Numbered from the stretch's first letter, positions 1 to 10,995 are shown. The stretch is 64,000 bases of DNA from Lumbricus rubellus (GCA_945859605.1 OX243822.1:15217662-15281661), one strand, 5' to 3'. Notes: a model not told the origin generated them from the sequence alone. A program made the numbers and translations.

Positions 1-109
1 ATCATTATCATCAAAAGGTTACTGTAACAGAGGGTAGGGACGTAACTAAGCTAAAACTCCTAAAGCGTGCTTAACATCTCAGTCCCACTGTAATTATAGG
101 CACGCAGTC

Positions 110-194
110 GATGATGATGTTGTTGTTGTTGTTGATGCTTCTGATGATGATGTTGTTGTTGTTTTGGTGATGTTGTTTTTGATGATGATGATGT

Positions 195-233
<39 letters not shown>

Positions 234-249
234 CGACGACGACGACGAC

Positions 250-290
<41 letters not shown>

Positions 291-366
291 CGACGATGAC
301 GACGAAGACGATGATGATGCTGCTGCTGCTGATGATAATGATGATAATAATGATGAGGACTAAGAA
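110..366. repeat. GAT/GAC trinucleotide microsatellite in a receptor intron
   Basis: Imperfect GAT, GAC and GTT triplets fill this stretch. Long poly-His, poly-Met or poly-Ile frames here are products of the repeat and are not genes. It follows the splice donor of the receptor exon at 442-675, so it is intronic. The first 109 bases hold nothing I recognise. Confidence 0.9.
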
Positions 367-441
367 CAATCGTCGTCGTCGTCTTCATCATCACCACCAA
401 CAACACCCTCCCAATCGACGTCGTCGTCGTCGTTGTCTGAC

Positions 442-675
442 CTGCTTTGAAGAGCGTGATTGCCTTCAGACAAGTGTACTCAGTGGAGTCGACCTTCAAT
501 GAATTGAATCTACTGATTATCTGCTGCATCGTCCTCAGCTGACCGACAATCCTCGCTCCACCCTCCTCCACAGGTGATGACGACGAAGACTTCCCATCGC
601 AACCGGATCCGGAAGTCGATCCAACGCCACCACTGCCGCCACTCCCATGCGAACCAGTCGCCGCTGGAATGGTCA
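442..675 (-). CDS. Nuclear receptor (NR2E type), ligand-binding domain exon, middle part
   Basis: This internal exon of a minus-strand nuclear receptor encodes part of the ligand-binding domain. It starts after a strong polypyrimidine tract and CAG (AG at 677-676) and ends at a GT donor (441-440). It is 234 nt, exactly 78 codons, phase 1 at both ends, so it joins the exon at 1246-1665 in frame. The first ~40 residues are a Gly/Ser-rich loop. The rest contains QLRTMQQIISRF and the helical motif DSTEYTCLKAITLF, which matches the 'LD..E..CLKAI.LF' helix found in nuclear receptor ligand-binding domains. Further exons (helices toward AF-2) must lie left of this window, so the gene is incomplete here. 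Family assignment rests on the other exons. Frame and splice borders are well supported; the function as a ligand-regulated transcription factor is inferred from the family. Confidence 0.85.
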
Positions 676-1245
676 CTGATGGAAAAGGACAGAGAAGAAA
701 AGGATGAATTAATCAGCAGCAGCATTATGATAGTCATCTCCATCATCATTACCATAATAAATTCATAATAATCGTCAGTTTAATCGTCATAATCATCATC
801 CATTACCTCCTTCTCATCATCATCATCATCATCATCGTCATTGTCGTCGTCATGATCATGATCATCATCATCGTCGTCGTCGTCGTCATCGTCATCGTCG
901 TCGTCATGATCATCATATTTATCGTCATCTTCTTCATCATCTTCACCTTCATCACTAAATAATGGCATTAATGACAACAACGATGTTTCTTCTGATGATG
1001 AATATCATAATGATGATGCTGACGACAATGGCTAAAACAACAACAATAACAAGAACGAAAATGATAACGACGACGATCATGACGACGACGACGGCGTCTC
1101 ATGAATGTATTGACAACAATGGTTACCATAGCTCGCGACGATAGCGAAATTTGCTAAAACAACTACAACACCAACAGCAACGAAGAAACTGATGATTATG
1201 ACGACGACAACGACAACGTAATGATGACGTAGGCGGTCATCTTAC
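676..1245. other. Receptor intron, mostly CAT/CGT microsatellite
   Basis: The intron runs between a GT donor (1245-1244 on the minus strand) and the acceptor at 677-676. CAT/CGT triplets fill about 783-960 and imperfect GAC/ACA triplets continue to about 1120. I see no gene; poly-Asp frames here are repeat shadows. Confidence 0.75.
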
Positions 1246-1665
1246 CATGATCGAGTGGAATGGCCCACTGTGCGGCAGTGATGAGGAACAGCTCACTCCA
1301 CGACTCTTCCAGAAGGATGGCCTGATCCCGGAACGGAAGTCGTACGAAGGACGGGATGTTCTTGGCCCAGCCGACGCAGAAGAGCAACAGTCGGGCAGCC
1401 GTCTCAGCGAGGTTCTCCGTAAGGTAGACCGGAAGTTGGGGGTCCAGCTGAAGTTGCTTGCTGTAGTAGACGCCGAAGGCCGTGGAGGCCATTCCAGGGT
1501 GGTGGTGATGGTGGTGGTGAATGGCCGGGGGTGGGGGAGGAGGTGGGGCGGAGATGCGGGGAGCGGCGAAGGGTACGCCGAAGAAGCCGGCCGGTAGGGG
1601 GACGGTCAGCTGGTGGTGGGAAGGGTGGAGGAGGGGCGCCATCTTGGACGAGTCACCAAGGTAGA
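1246..1665 (-). CDS. Nuclear receptor (NR2E type), ligand-binding domain exon, helices 3-5
   Basis: This 420-nt internal exon has phase 1 at both ends. The acceptor is a polypyrimidine tract ending TTTTCAG (AG at 1667-1666) and the donor is GTAAGA (GT at 1245-1244). The first third is Pro/His-rich hinge sequence. The second half carries the nuclear receptor signature: an ETAARLLLF helix, then WAKNIPSFVRLPFRDQ and ILLEESWSELFLI, followed by AAQWAIPLD. This wording is typical of NR2E receptors (tailless, PNR, dissatisfaction) and places the exon at helices 3-5, which shape the ligand pocket and coactivator groove. It joins the next exon (442-675) in phase. The long plus-strand open frame across the same bases is an antisense shadow. 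Confidence 0.92.
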
Positions 1666-2798
1666 CTGAAAAGAGATGGACAGTGTGGTGTCAGGCATAC
1701 TCAGTTATAGATACAATATATCATCTTTGTTTTTCATCATCGTCATCACCACCACCATCACAATTATCTTTCTCATCGACATCGTCACCATTGTCTTCGT
1801 CGTCACCATAACTTAAGTATCGTCATCATCACCATCGTCATCAAAAACATCATTATGATCATCGTCATCGTCGTCAACACCATCATAATTATCTCCATCA
1901 TCGTCATCGTCGCCATTGTCATTCCATTCTTGTTCTTATTCGCGTTCGTATAGTTTTGTTCTTCGTTGAGTTATAATATACTGCAGAGCTTTAAATTTAT
2001 ATAGTTATAAGATGTCCAGTTACACAAAGAGAGGGGGACATTGTCGCGGTCGCCTTCACAAGGACCAGCCGCGACATCTGGTCGCCTTCGATGCCGTTAT
2101 CAACCAAACGACTTTGGCGACTTCAGAGCAAGACACCTGTTGCGAGAACACCGACGACCCTGAAGATAGGGGTACCCAGCGGATTCGACGGGGGTCTACA
2201 ATCAGGAAAGGGGAAACATTTGGCCGACCATCAAAAGTCGGCCGCGACGGACCTAGCGGCTCGCACTATCGGCTTCAAAGTGGCAATCAGCCTTTGACTG
2301 TGCCCCCATAACGAATCGTGGCGGCTGGCACTACCCCACCACGCTGAGGTATTTAATCGCAGCATCACCTACAGTCGGGGCGCTCTCGGTATGATGACAG
2401 ACACATAACATCGTCGAAGATTGAATGAACGATCATAAATCGACTAATGAAGAGAGCGGCCAAAGGACTGGCATTCTATTGAACTGATCGCCTGTGTAAT
2501 CAATTATTGATATAGTATAATAACTGTCGTATAATATTAATAGTTATTAAAACCATCAAAACATCTTCTATTCGTAAGTTTGAACCTCGTGGTGCGATTC
2601 TGAGTACAAGACTAGAGTCGGCCGCGACAGACATATTGCCAGACAGACAGATAGAAGTCACCAATATAAATATTATATCCAACCGCAACAGAAGATATAG
2701 AGAGGAACAGAGAAGGAGATAAAGCCGCAGACAAACAGACACGCAGACAGAAACGCACACAGACACAACAGACATAACGAGACATTGAGACAACCTAC
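1666..2798. other. Receptor intron without recognised genes
   Basis: The intron lies between the donor at 2798-2797 and the acceptor at 1667-1666 (minus strand). CAT/CGT/CAC triplets occupy about 1733-1930. A motif AGTCGGCCGCGAC appears at about 2235 and again at about 2608. ACAG-type simple sequence lies at about 2640-2790. Open frames in 2012-2311 have no recognisable domain. Confidence 0.6.
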
Positions 2799-3104
2799 CA
2801 TTCCCGCCATCCCTGGACATCTTCGTCTGACTGACACCACCACCAACACCAGCCTCTGCATCTTCATCATTTCGTCGTCCATCCTTCATCTTCTTCCCTC
2901 CATCCGTCCAGTCCATCGCAGCATCCGTCATCGGATCACCCATCGTCGGGTACTGACCCTTCCTCAGCCCGACGTCCATCAATTGGAGCGCCGAGTAGGA
3001 GTGGAGGGATGCGGATGCCGTATCCATCCCTCCAACTCCACCTACTCCCACTCCGTATCCAACTCCGAGATCGGAAGCCACTCCTCCTCCTCCCTTCTTT
3101 GGCG
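2799..3104 (-). CDS. Nuclear receptor (NR2E type), hinge exon
   Basis: Candidate internal exon of 306 nt (102 codons), phase 1 at both ends. The acceptor is ...CACTATCCAG (AG at 3106-3105) and the donor is AATG followed by GTAGGT (GT at 2798-2797). In the phase that joins the downstream exon it reads PKKGGGGVASDLGVGYG and then a Gly-, Asp- and Met-rich stretch with SYSALQLMDVGLRKGQYP and acidic/Lys clusters. No fold is recognisable, as expected for the variable hinge between DNA- and ligand-binding domains. Evidence is the matching phases, the splice signals and the protein-like composition in that frame. The upstream exon at 3567-3810 ends one base out of register with it, so transcript evidence is needed for this junction. 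Confidence 0.6.
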
Positions 3105-3566
3105 CTGGATAGTGATGGAAATCGCTGATTGGAAATCTGGATTAAGTGTATAAAAGACAAGTATAACATGTGATTGATATTGATTGCGATGGAGAATCTT
3201 TGAGATTTCAATCAATTAATGAATCACTCAAAAATCAATCGACGAAAATCAATAAGCATCAATCAATCAATTTAAATCAATCAAATGATGATGATGATGA
3301 CGACGATGAGGATGATGACGACAGCAAATGATGACAGATGAGGATGATAATATAATGATAACAATGGAGATGATGCAGAAGTGGATAATGACGATGACGA
3401 TAATTACTAGTTTATGGAGTAATGACGTTATCTATAGAATAATATGTTACTTCTTGAACCAATGAAACCTAATATTATGGTTACGCTGACAAAAGGCCAG
3501 AGTGGCCAGACACGTGAGAGTGTATAAGATGGTCTTCAGCCTCTGCAGTCTGCAGCGTCTACTCAC
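3105..3566. other. Receptor intron with GAT/GAC triplets
   Basis: Short intron between the hinge exon and the exon at 3567-3810. It holds TCAATCAAT-type simple sequence at about 3220-3285 and GATGAC triplets at about 3285-3410. Nothing else is recognisable. Confidence 0.55.
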
Positions 3567-3810
3567 CTGGGTCGATCAAGCGTTGATGGAGATGTAACAA
3601 CACCAGCCTGGTCCAAGCATCTCCCTCCTCCTCCTCCTCCTCCTCCACCTCTGCCTCCTGTTGTGCTGACGCTGCCACACCTGGTGCCACCACCGCCGCC
3701 ACCTCTCGCCTCCGATGAAGACAGATGGAGATCCTCTGTGGATTTACTTCCATCGGGACTGAAGCTCTGCTGAAACGTGTAGCATCGCGGTGCCCTCTCG
3801 TGCTGAACAG
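3567..3810 (-). CDS. Nuclear receptor (NR2E type), DNA-binding-domain extension exon
   Basis: The exon opens after an ...ATAACTGCAG acceptor (AG at 3812-3811). Joined to the single G left by the zinc-finger exon it reads A-VQHERAPR, the conserved C-terminal extension (T/A-box) directly after the second zinc finger in NR2E receptors. The rest is a low-complexity hinge: FSPDGSKSTEDLHLSSSEAR, then Gly runs encoded by GGT/GGA repeats. The donor is CCCAG followed by GTGAGT (GT at 3566-3565). The exon is 244 nt, so it begins in phase 1 but ends in phase 2, whereas every other exon of this gene is a multiple of three with phase 1 at both ends. A one-base error or allele in the GGA tract (about 3624-3651) would explain this, as would an unseen extra exon. 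Confidence 0.82.
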
Positions 3811-3949
3811 CTGCAGTTATAACATGGGACAAACGTATACAATACAATGCAATGCAATACAAATATACAATACAATGCAATACAATACAATACAATGCAT
3901 GATGCTGGTATGTGGTGAACGCTTGATGATTGCGATAGATGCTGGTTTA

Positions 3950-4262
3950 TGGCTATGATGATGATGAGGAGGAGGAGGAGGCGGAAGAAGAGGACGAGGA
4001 GGGAGATAAATGGGAGGAAAATGACGCAGAGGAGGAGAAGGAGGAGGAGGAGAAAGAGGAGGAGGAAGATAAATGGGAGAAAGAGGAAGATAAAGTTGAG
4101 GAGGAAGCAGAGGAGCAGAAGGATGAGGAGCAGAAGAAGGAGTAGGAGAAGGAGTAGGATGAGTAGGAGGAGAAGGATGAGTAGAATGAGGAGGAGAGAA
4201 AAAGGAGGAAGATTAAGAGAAGGAGGAGGAGGAGGAAGAAGAAGTGGAGGATGAGGAGGGGC
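3950..4262. repeat. Purine-rich (GA/GGA) tract in receptor intron
   Basis: About 310 bases are nearly all A and G on the plus strand (GGAGGA, GAAGAA), giving Glu/Arg/Lys-rich false frames. Long homopurine tracts of this kind can form triplex DNA; that is general knowledge and is not tested here. Confidence 0.85.
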
Positions 4263-4321
4263 TTAGACAGAGATGGAGTCGGAAGTATAGGTTAAGGAGC
4301 AGGAAGAATCAAACTGCCTAA

Positions 4322-5240
4322 AATAATGGCCTCGGTATATCACAATAACTTTCTAGCCAAAATAGCATGTTCCGCACTATATCGCTCACAAGAGCCTTAA
4401 TTCTTTCTTCGCCAATAACATTCTTAGACATTTTCGATAATCTCTATGTCCGTGGGCAAAAAAATAATACAACACATGTCGCTGACTACAATAGCCTGGC
4501 TATAAGCAATAGCTTTACTGCCAATTAACCAATTTCGATATTCTCAATGGCGAGAAACCACATAGGCCTATCAAATCACATCCTCGTCGATCACAATAGC
4601 CTTGTTTCCTAAGATAATAGCCTCGCTATCACAAATAACTTTATCGCCAAACTCGATACTCTCGCTGACGAAATAATCGTCCGTCAAAATATAGCCTCGT
4701 CGCCGTCAGAATAGCCTCGTCGCCGCCGCCGCCGATCACAATAGCCTCGTCTCCGCGTCGGTGCATATAATATCATAATCGTCTGCGTGGGACCGACGTC
4801 CCGCCGGCCTTCTGTGGTTTCCCACACCAACCAATGCCCGTCAATCGGCACGAGTCGTCATCATCATCATTCGTCGTCGTCATCATCATAATCATCATTG
4901 TCAACGACTATTGGAGAAGCGGCGCAATCGTCTTATAAGATGTGGATCAGCTTTTAATTGTCGTCGTATCACAATATCGCGTCAATTAAGTCCCGTTGAC
5001 TTTCCTACTCCTTCCCCGCTTACACACTCAGGCGACGAGGCTATTTAGATGGCGGCGGCGAGGCTATTTATTTACTCATCAAGACCACGGATATCATCAT
5101 CATCATCACCACCACCATCATCATCATCTCATTATGAGACGAGTACGATCGAGACTATTTGCGTTGGGCGTATGCGTGGACGACGAGGCTATTTAGGCGG
5201 TGGCGGCGAGGCTATTTGGAAAGACGACGAGGCTATTTAA
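4322..5240. repeat. Inverted clusters of an AATAGCCTCGTCG motif
   Basis: The plus strand carries repeated, partly degenerate AATAGCCTCGTCG units between about 4322 and 4755 (clearest at about 4611, 4683, 4701 and 4740). The reverse complement CGACGAGGCTATTTA recurs at about 5033, 5059, 5178, 5206 and 5225. A non-repeated ~280-base centre separates the two orientations. The array lies inside the long receptor intron (3811-7686). I do not recognise it as a known element. Confidence 0.6.
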
Positions 5241-6546
5241 TGCGGGAAAAATCGAGAAGTGGCCAGCGGCGGCCGACCGCCCGACCGACCGCCAACTACC
5301 AGACAGGGGGATCGGGTCCTTCTTCTTCCTCCTCCAACGTCTGTTTGTTCGCCTTCGATCTGAACGGGTGCTAAGCCGGTCGAATTTCGCATCGAGCGAA
5401 ACGAGGAATAATGGGACGGGCAAATACGACTACGGGGGCTCGCCTGAAACCGCAGACGCCGCTCCACTATACTACATTCTTGCGCCGCCGCCATCATCAC
5501 CGTACCGCTCCCGTTTCACTTAGAGGGTGTGCCGCCGCGGCCGCCGACGCTACCATCTAGCGAGTGACTGGTCGGCGAAAAATCAGGGCCTTACACCAGA
5601 TGTCGTCGAGTGTACGTTTCACCACGGTGGTGGTGGTGGTGGTGGTGGTGGTAGTGGTGAGGGTGGATTGCAAGACGCGGTGTAGGAATCGATCATAAGT
5701 CCGCGATGTCGCTTCGTGGAGTCATGCGCCCGTGCGAGCGTGCGTGCGAGATGGGGCGCTGCCGTCAAAGAGTTACACCTATACGCTATAGCGTAGGCAT
5801 AGGCATAGAGATATATAAATATATTTGAGGGACATCGAATTTCGTCATGAACGCGTGACGGGGACGTGTGTCACGACCGCTAAGTGGCGAATATCGAGTG
5901 AAAAGAGAATCGCAGACTAAGGAGACTGGAGTGGGAGACTGGGAGTTGGTGGAAGAAGAAGAAGTGGAGAGACCGCCGCGCTAACGAGGACGTCTTTCGA
6001 GGCACAGACTGCAGCAGGCGATTATATGGTCGTTGGAAAAGATTTCCAGTTGAAAGGGAAGATGAAATCGGAGATGCGGCACCAGAAGTTGCAATTCCCA
6101 TGGCAATGATACATCAGAGACGAGAACGCTAAACTGTCTTGCAGTCCGATTCATTGTGTGTATTTATACATATCATACACAATAATTATATATACATATA
6201 TATACACACACATATATATACACACATATACATATATGCATATATATATATACATATATATACATATATATACATATATACAGAGATTATCTTTCAACGC
6301 TCATTCTTGTGTATGTATATAGACGGATATATAGTCTATATTAGGACGTCACTGACATTTATGCAGCGCCTGCTCTTAAGAGATTCTCTCTCGAAAGCGA
6401 AGCGTATAGGCCATACATGTGCGACCGGGGGACAATTGGTCAGATGATGGGGAAAGTTGTGTGTGCGTGTGAGTGCGTGTGTGTGTCTAAACAATGGTAA
6501 ATATACGCTGACATGTATCCTGATATACACTTAATAGCTCATATCT

Positions 6547-6586
<40 letters not shown>

Positions 6587-7686
6587 GCCTATCATATTAA
6601 CGATGACGAGTTCTTTGTATAATACAAGACAGATCAATATTGTGTCTGTGATTTCATTATAGCACTAAATAAATTATTATGATCTGGGGAGAGAGACAGA
6701 GACATACACAGATACATATCTGCGTCACAGATATATGTATCACAGATACATACACAGACACAGATATAGATATGACACAGGCACGGACACGGACACAGAT
6801 ACAGATACAGTTACAGATACATATACACAGACACAGACACAGATGCAGATACATATACGGATACATTATACACGGACACACACACAGACACAGACAGTCA
6901 GACACAGACACGGACAGATAAACAGACAGAGAAAGACAGAGAAAGAGAGTGCACGCATGATACATAATTATTATATTGCACACATAATACAGTTTCACAC
7001 GTATATATACATAGCCACACATAGACTATGCAAATATATACTAAGAGAGTCGTACACGCATAAGAAAAATATGTGCAATAATTATCCGAATGCCAATAAA
7101 ATAATATTGCTCCAATACAGATTGCGAAAAAATCCGAAAATAGCGCTATGAAAAGTTTAAAAAAGTAAAGTCAGAAAGATAAAAGCTCGACAACGAAATT
7201 TATTAGCAAGTCCATTGTTTGTTGAACTCGTATAATAAATTGATGTATATGAATATTAGTATTAGCACAGAGGCATTCTACTTTCGCTCCCTTTCTGGGC
7301 TATCCTTTCTTATAATAGGGATCTTTCACCTGATATATGATAATATTAGCTCCCCATCTCTCTGTACACTCTTATTATATACATTTTTTGTTTCTTGCTG
7401 TTTTTCATTTGCTGATCTCTTTGAATAAACAAGTTTTGATTTGAATTGATTTGAATATAATTTATTATTTTATACAATTTATTATAAATTGGTAATAAAC
7501 TGATGTAGGAATATTAGTATACAAGCACAGAGGCATTCTAATATAATTTTATTATTCTACACAAAACATCAATTATGATTTGATTTGAATATAATAATTT
7601 TTTTATTTCATGCAATTTATTATACGACTATAATAATTTATTTTTAGGCTTACACAATTTATTATACACCTATATTTTAGTCTCAC
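5241..7686. other. Rest of long receptor intron; simple repeats only
   Basis: This stretch holds a GGT run (about 5624-5655), TA/CA-rich repeat (about 6180-6285), an AT dinucleotide run (about 6550-6583) and ACAGAT/ACACAG-type repeat (about 6690-6945). AT-rich DNA with a repeated phrase about TTATACAATTTATTATA (7455-7680) leads to the zinc-finger exon. I found no second exon-like segment between 3811 and 7686, and the phases of the flanking exons join directly. Confidence 0.55.
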
Positions 7687-8367
7687 CATCTCTGTTCATC
7701 CGCATGGCGAGGCATTTCTTGAATCGACACGACTGGCACTGATTCCTCCTCGTCGCATCCACAACGCATCTTCCATCTCCCTTGCACACGTACTGCATGT
7801 TCCGACGGATGCTGCGCTTAAAGAATCCTCTGCAACCGTCGCAGCTCTGCACCCCGTAGTGCTTCCCAGACGCCCGGTCCCCGCACACGAGGCAGGCGGC
7901 CTCGGGTTTCTTACCCCCGTCGCATCCGCCCCTCCCCGACGCCCCCGGGACCATGATGGATTGGAGCGAGAGGAGGTGGTGGGAGCGGTGCAACTGGTGA
8001 TGTTGGTGATGGTGGTGGTGTTGGTGGGGGTCGGCCGAGGGGTAGAGCGGGGGGCCCTGGATGGGTGGCAGTGGGCGGGGTTTTATGTCGGGGGTGCCGC
8101 CGCCGTTGTCGTCGTCCCCCGAGAGGCTGAGAACGGGGGAGCAGCTGGATGTGCTGTAGCGGGTGATGTTGTCCGGGGTCTGGGGGTTCTTTGTAGTGGG
8201 GTGATGGGAGAGGGATCCGCGGGGGTGCGGGGCGTCCACGGTGGGGTGGTGGTGGTGGTGCGCCGATGAGGAGGTGGATGAGGAGGAAGAGGAGGAAGAG
8301 GAGGAGGAGGGAGGAGGGAGGAGATGAGGGTCTGAGGCTGAAGCGACTCCGTGTCCAGTCTCTGAAA
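7687..8367 (-). CDS. Nuclear receptor (NR2E type), zinc-finger DNA-binding domain exon
   Basis: This exon encodes the two C4 zinc fingers of a nuclear hormone receptor, a DNA-binding transcription factor. The first finger reads [15 protein letters not shown] with [18 protein letters not shown]; the second runs from [12 protein letters not shown] to [15 protein letters not shown] and MNRD. The P-box is CDGCR. The [15 protein letters not shown] block and the following VQHERAPR on the next exon place it in NR2E; the R after CDGC resembles the NR2E6/nhr-236 branch rather than tailless (CDGCA/S) or PNR (CNGCS), but I cannot run a tree. Ahead of the fingers lies a Ser-, His- and Pro-rich A/B region. 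The donor is GTGAGA (GT at 7686-7685, phase 1). The acceptor is TTGTTTGCTTGTTGCCAG (AG at 8369-8368) or TTTCAG six bases on. If unspliced, an ATG near 8395 in CAT repeats could be the start, so the 5' end is uncertain. Confidence 0.93.
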
Positions 8368-8389
8368 CTGGCAACAAGCAAACAAATCT

Positions 8390-8605
8390 CATCATCATCA
8401 TCATCGGCGTCGGCGTCGTCGTCGTCTTCGTCGTCATCATCATCATCACCATCGTCGTCGTCGTCATCACCATCTCCATCACCATTATCAGGCATCGCGA
8501 TCATTATCGCTATCGTCATCGTTATCATCATCATCTTTATCCTCCTCCTCCTTCTTCTTCTCCATCTTCTCCTCCTTCTCATCATCAGCATCATCATCAA
8601 GCAAC
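8390..8605. repeat. CAT/CGT microsatellite upstream of zinc-finger exon
   Basis: Triplet repeat just 5' of the receptor zinc-finger exon. It creates poly-Asp, poly-Met or poly-Ser frames that fuse with the exon frame, so I do not use them to extend the protein. Confidence 0.85.
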
Positions 8606-9470
8606 GCATTAGAGCAACTTTATTCCCAATTTACCGGATTATTGTAACATTGGGAACAGCGCGCTTCACATCTTAGTAGTAATGGTCGTGTTAGAATATT
8701 ACTTTTAAAGTCAATTTCGCCATTGCTTACAATTTGCTTTCTTTAGTTCGTCATCCACCATCAGAACGGTCAATTAATTTATTCATCTGTTCGTTTAACG
8801 GCCACGCCCCCATCTCCCTCCCCCAACACCCTCTCCTCTTTCTCCCCACCCCACCATTATCCCTCTTTACCCTCTGCACCCGTCGGTCGAGACGACACCC
8901 TTCCCTCTTCCCAGTGACATATGTTCCCGTTCCACCCGTGGCTATAACACCCCGGACACGCGTCTTCTCCACAAGAGTGCCAGCACCCCACACCCCACGC
9001 CCCGCTGTCTCACCCCATCGGTTAATTAGGCGGTGATTAGAGGGCCAATATGGTTGCCGTCAGACGTGGTCGTCTTGCTTTTGCCCTGGTGGGGTGAGGA
9101 ACCTGTGGGGGTGAGAAACCTAGTGGGGTGAGGTACCTGGAGGGGGTTTCAAGAATCAAAAGCCGAAAAGCCGACCGACCGACCGACGGACCTGTTGCCC
9201 TGTAATTTCAGACTTCAGTTTGTTTGACGCCTTCTGTGTACTCGACCTCAGTCAGCCGCTGTAGGTTAAGGACCGCTAACTGGAGCTGGGTGCTAATAAT
9301 TATTAATCTAGTGATTTTATGTGGAGCCTTTATAAGAGTGACCTCCTACCGATGGTGATCCAAGAATCAGAGGCAATTACTGCAAGGATCAGAGCCTTTT
9401 CAGAGGTTACGAGGTACAGTCGATGGCAGTCCGAAAGCGAACTCTTTATACTTTATAATAATACTAGCTG
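8606..9470. other. No recognisable gene
   Basis: C-rich (8800-9010) and mixed sequence without a domain. A tandem TGGGGTGAGG-type phrase sits at about 9088-9140. An upstream receptor exon or 5' UTR could be hidden here but I cannot identify it. Confidence 0.5.
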
Positions 9471-9499
9471 GGATACCCGGCGATGCCCGGGAATTTTAT

Positions 9500-10975
9500 G
9501 TAAATAGCCGTGAAGCTATATGGCGACGGAATGGAAATAGCAAAAGTTTGGATTTTCACGCCCCCAAGATGGCCCCACCACTGGCTGGACTTGACGGTCC
9601 TCTGTCTACATTCAAAGTTTCATATCAATAGCTGCAAAACAGAGAAAAATCGCCCCCCCCAAATTTTTCCCACCGCATACAGCACCCAGCCACACCAGGC
9701 CCATGCGGGGCGAAGTGTGTGTGTTGGTTTGGGGCAAGGTGGTCCCGGTGGCACCCTATCTTGCTGGAACTTTTCAGGTGAGTAGCTGTGAAACTATGGC
9801 TATGGAACAGAAATAGCAAAAATTTGGGTTTTCGCATCCCACCGTGGACCCATGGTGGGAGACATTCACCAGCCCCCCCAATGGCTGGACCTGACGGTCC
9901 TCTGTCTAGATGCAAAGTTTCAGAAAAAAATATGGAAAATGAAAAAAAATTGGCCCCCAAATTTTTGGGCCCCCCCCAAAAGAACGCCCTGCCCCATTCG
10001 GCCCCTGCGGGGCCAAGTGTGTGTTGGTTGGGGGCGAGGTAGTCCCGGTGGCACCCTATCTAGCTGCAACTTTTCAGGTGAATAGCTATGAAACTATGGC
10101 GATGGTATACAAATATGGAAAATTGAGTTTTTGGGCCCCTACATTCTCCCCCTGGTGTTAGAGGTTCGCCAACTCGTTTTCTGGGTGGACCTGACAGTCC
10201 TCTGTCTAAATGCGAAGTTTCACATCAATAGCTGCAAAAAAGTTTGTCCCCCTAAAAAAATTTGCCCACCCCCTTTTAGCAACGCCCTGCCCCACTCGGC
10301 CCCTGCGGGGCCAGGTGTGTGTTGGTTGGGGGCGATGTTGTCCCGGTGGCACCCTATCTAGCTGCAACTTTTCAGGTGAATAGCTGTGAAACTATGGCGA
10401 TGGTATACAAATGGGGAAAATGGAGTTTCAGGCCCACCCCCATTCTCCCCCTAGTGGTATACAGGTCCGCCAAATCGTTTACTGGGGTACCTGACGGTCC
10501 TCTGTCTAAATGCAAAGTTTCACATCAATAGCTGCAAAAAAGTTTGTCCCCTAAAAATGTTTGCCCCCCCCTCCTTTTAACAACGCCCTGCCCCACTCGG
10601 CCCCTGCGGGGCCAGGTGTGTGTTGGTTGGGGGCGAGGTGGTCCCGGTGGCACCCTATGTAGTTGCAACTTTTCAGGTAAATATCTGTGAAACTATGGCG
10701 ATGGTATACAAATGGAGAAAATGGAGTTTTAGGCCCACCCCCATTCTCCCCCTGGTGGTAGAGGTCCGCCAAATTGTTTACTGGGGTATCTGACGGTCCT
10801 CTGTCTAAATGCAAAGTTTCACATCAATAGCTGCCAAAAAAAATTCGCGCCCCCCTAAAAAAATCCCCCCACCCTGGCCCCCATGGTGTTAGAAATTCGC
10901 CAACCCCTGGACTTTTTAAGTTGGATGGACCCCTGTCTAGGTGCAAAGTTTCAGATCAATAGCTGCGAAACTGAG
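9500..10975. repeat. Five-unit ~300-bp tandem repeat
   Basis: Units begin with a GTGAATAGCTGTGAAACTATGG-like phrase at about 9500, 9779, 10078, 10376 and 10677, giving periods of 279, 299, 298 and 301. Each holds GACGGTCCTCTGTCTA, a CAAAGTTTCACATCAATAG phrase, C-rich and A-rich homopolymers and, in most units, a perfect GGCCCCTGCGGGGCC palindrome. A motif GATACCCGGCGATGCCCGGG stands just ahead (about 9470). A related GTACTCGGCGTTGCCCGGG occurs at about 33846, so this is probably part of a dispersed element whose class I cannot name. Confidence 0.8.
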
Positions 10976-10995
10976 GGCGTGTATTCTGGACAAAT

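Noticed and set aside
1247..1597. 116-codon plus-strand frame
   Set aside because: Antisense to the receptor ligand-domain exon; no domain, and the minus strand has splice signals and family motifs.
2936..3211. Alternative frame through the hinge exon that would match the phase of the exon at 3567-3810
   Set aside because: It is Arg/Ser-rich, hits a stop inside the exon and does not reach the donor, so the other frame is preferred.
7859..8269. 136-codon plus-strand frame
   Set aside because: Antisense shadow of the zinc-finger exon.
9500..10975. CRISPR-like array
   Set aside because: Units of ~300 bases with internal divergence and eukaryotic context; no short repeat-spacer pattern.
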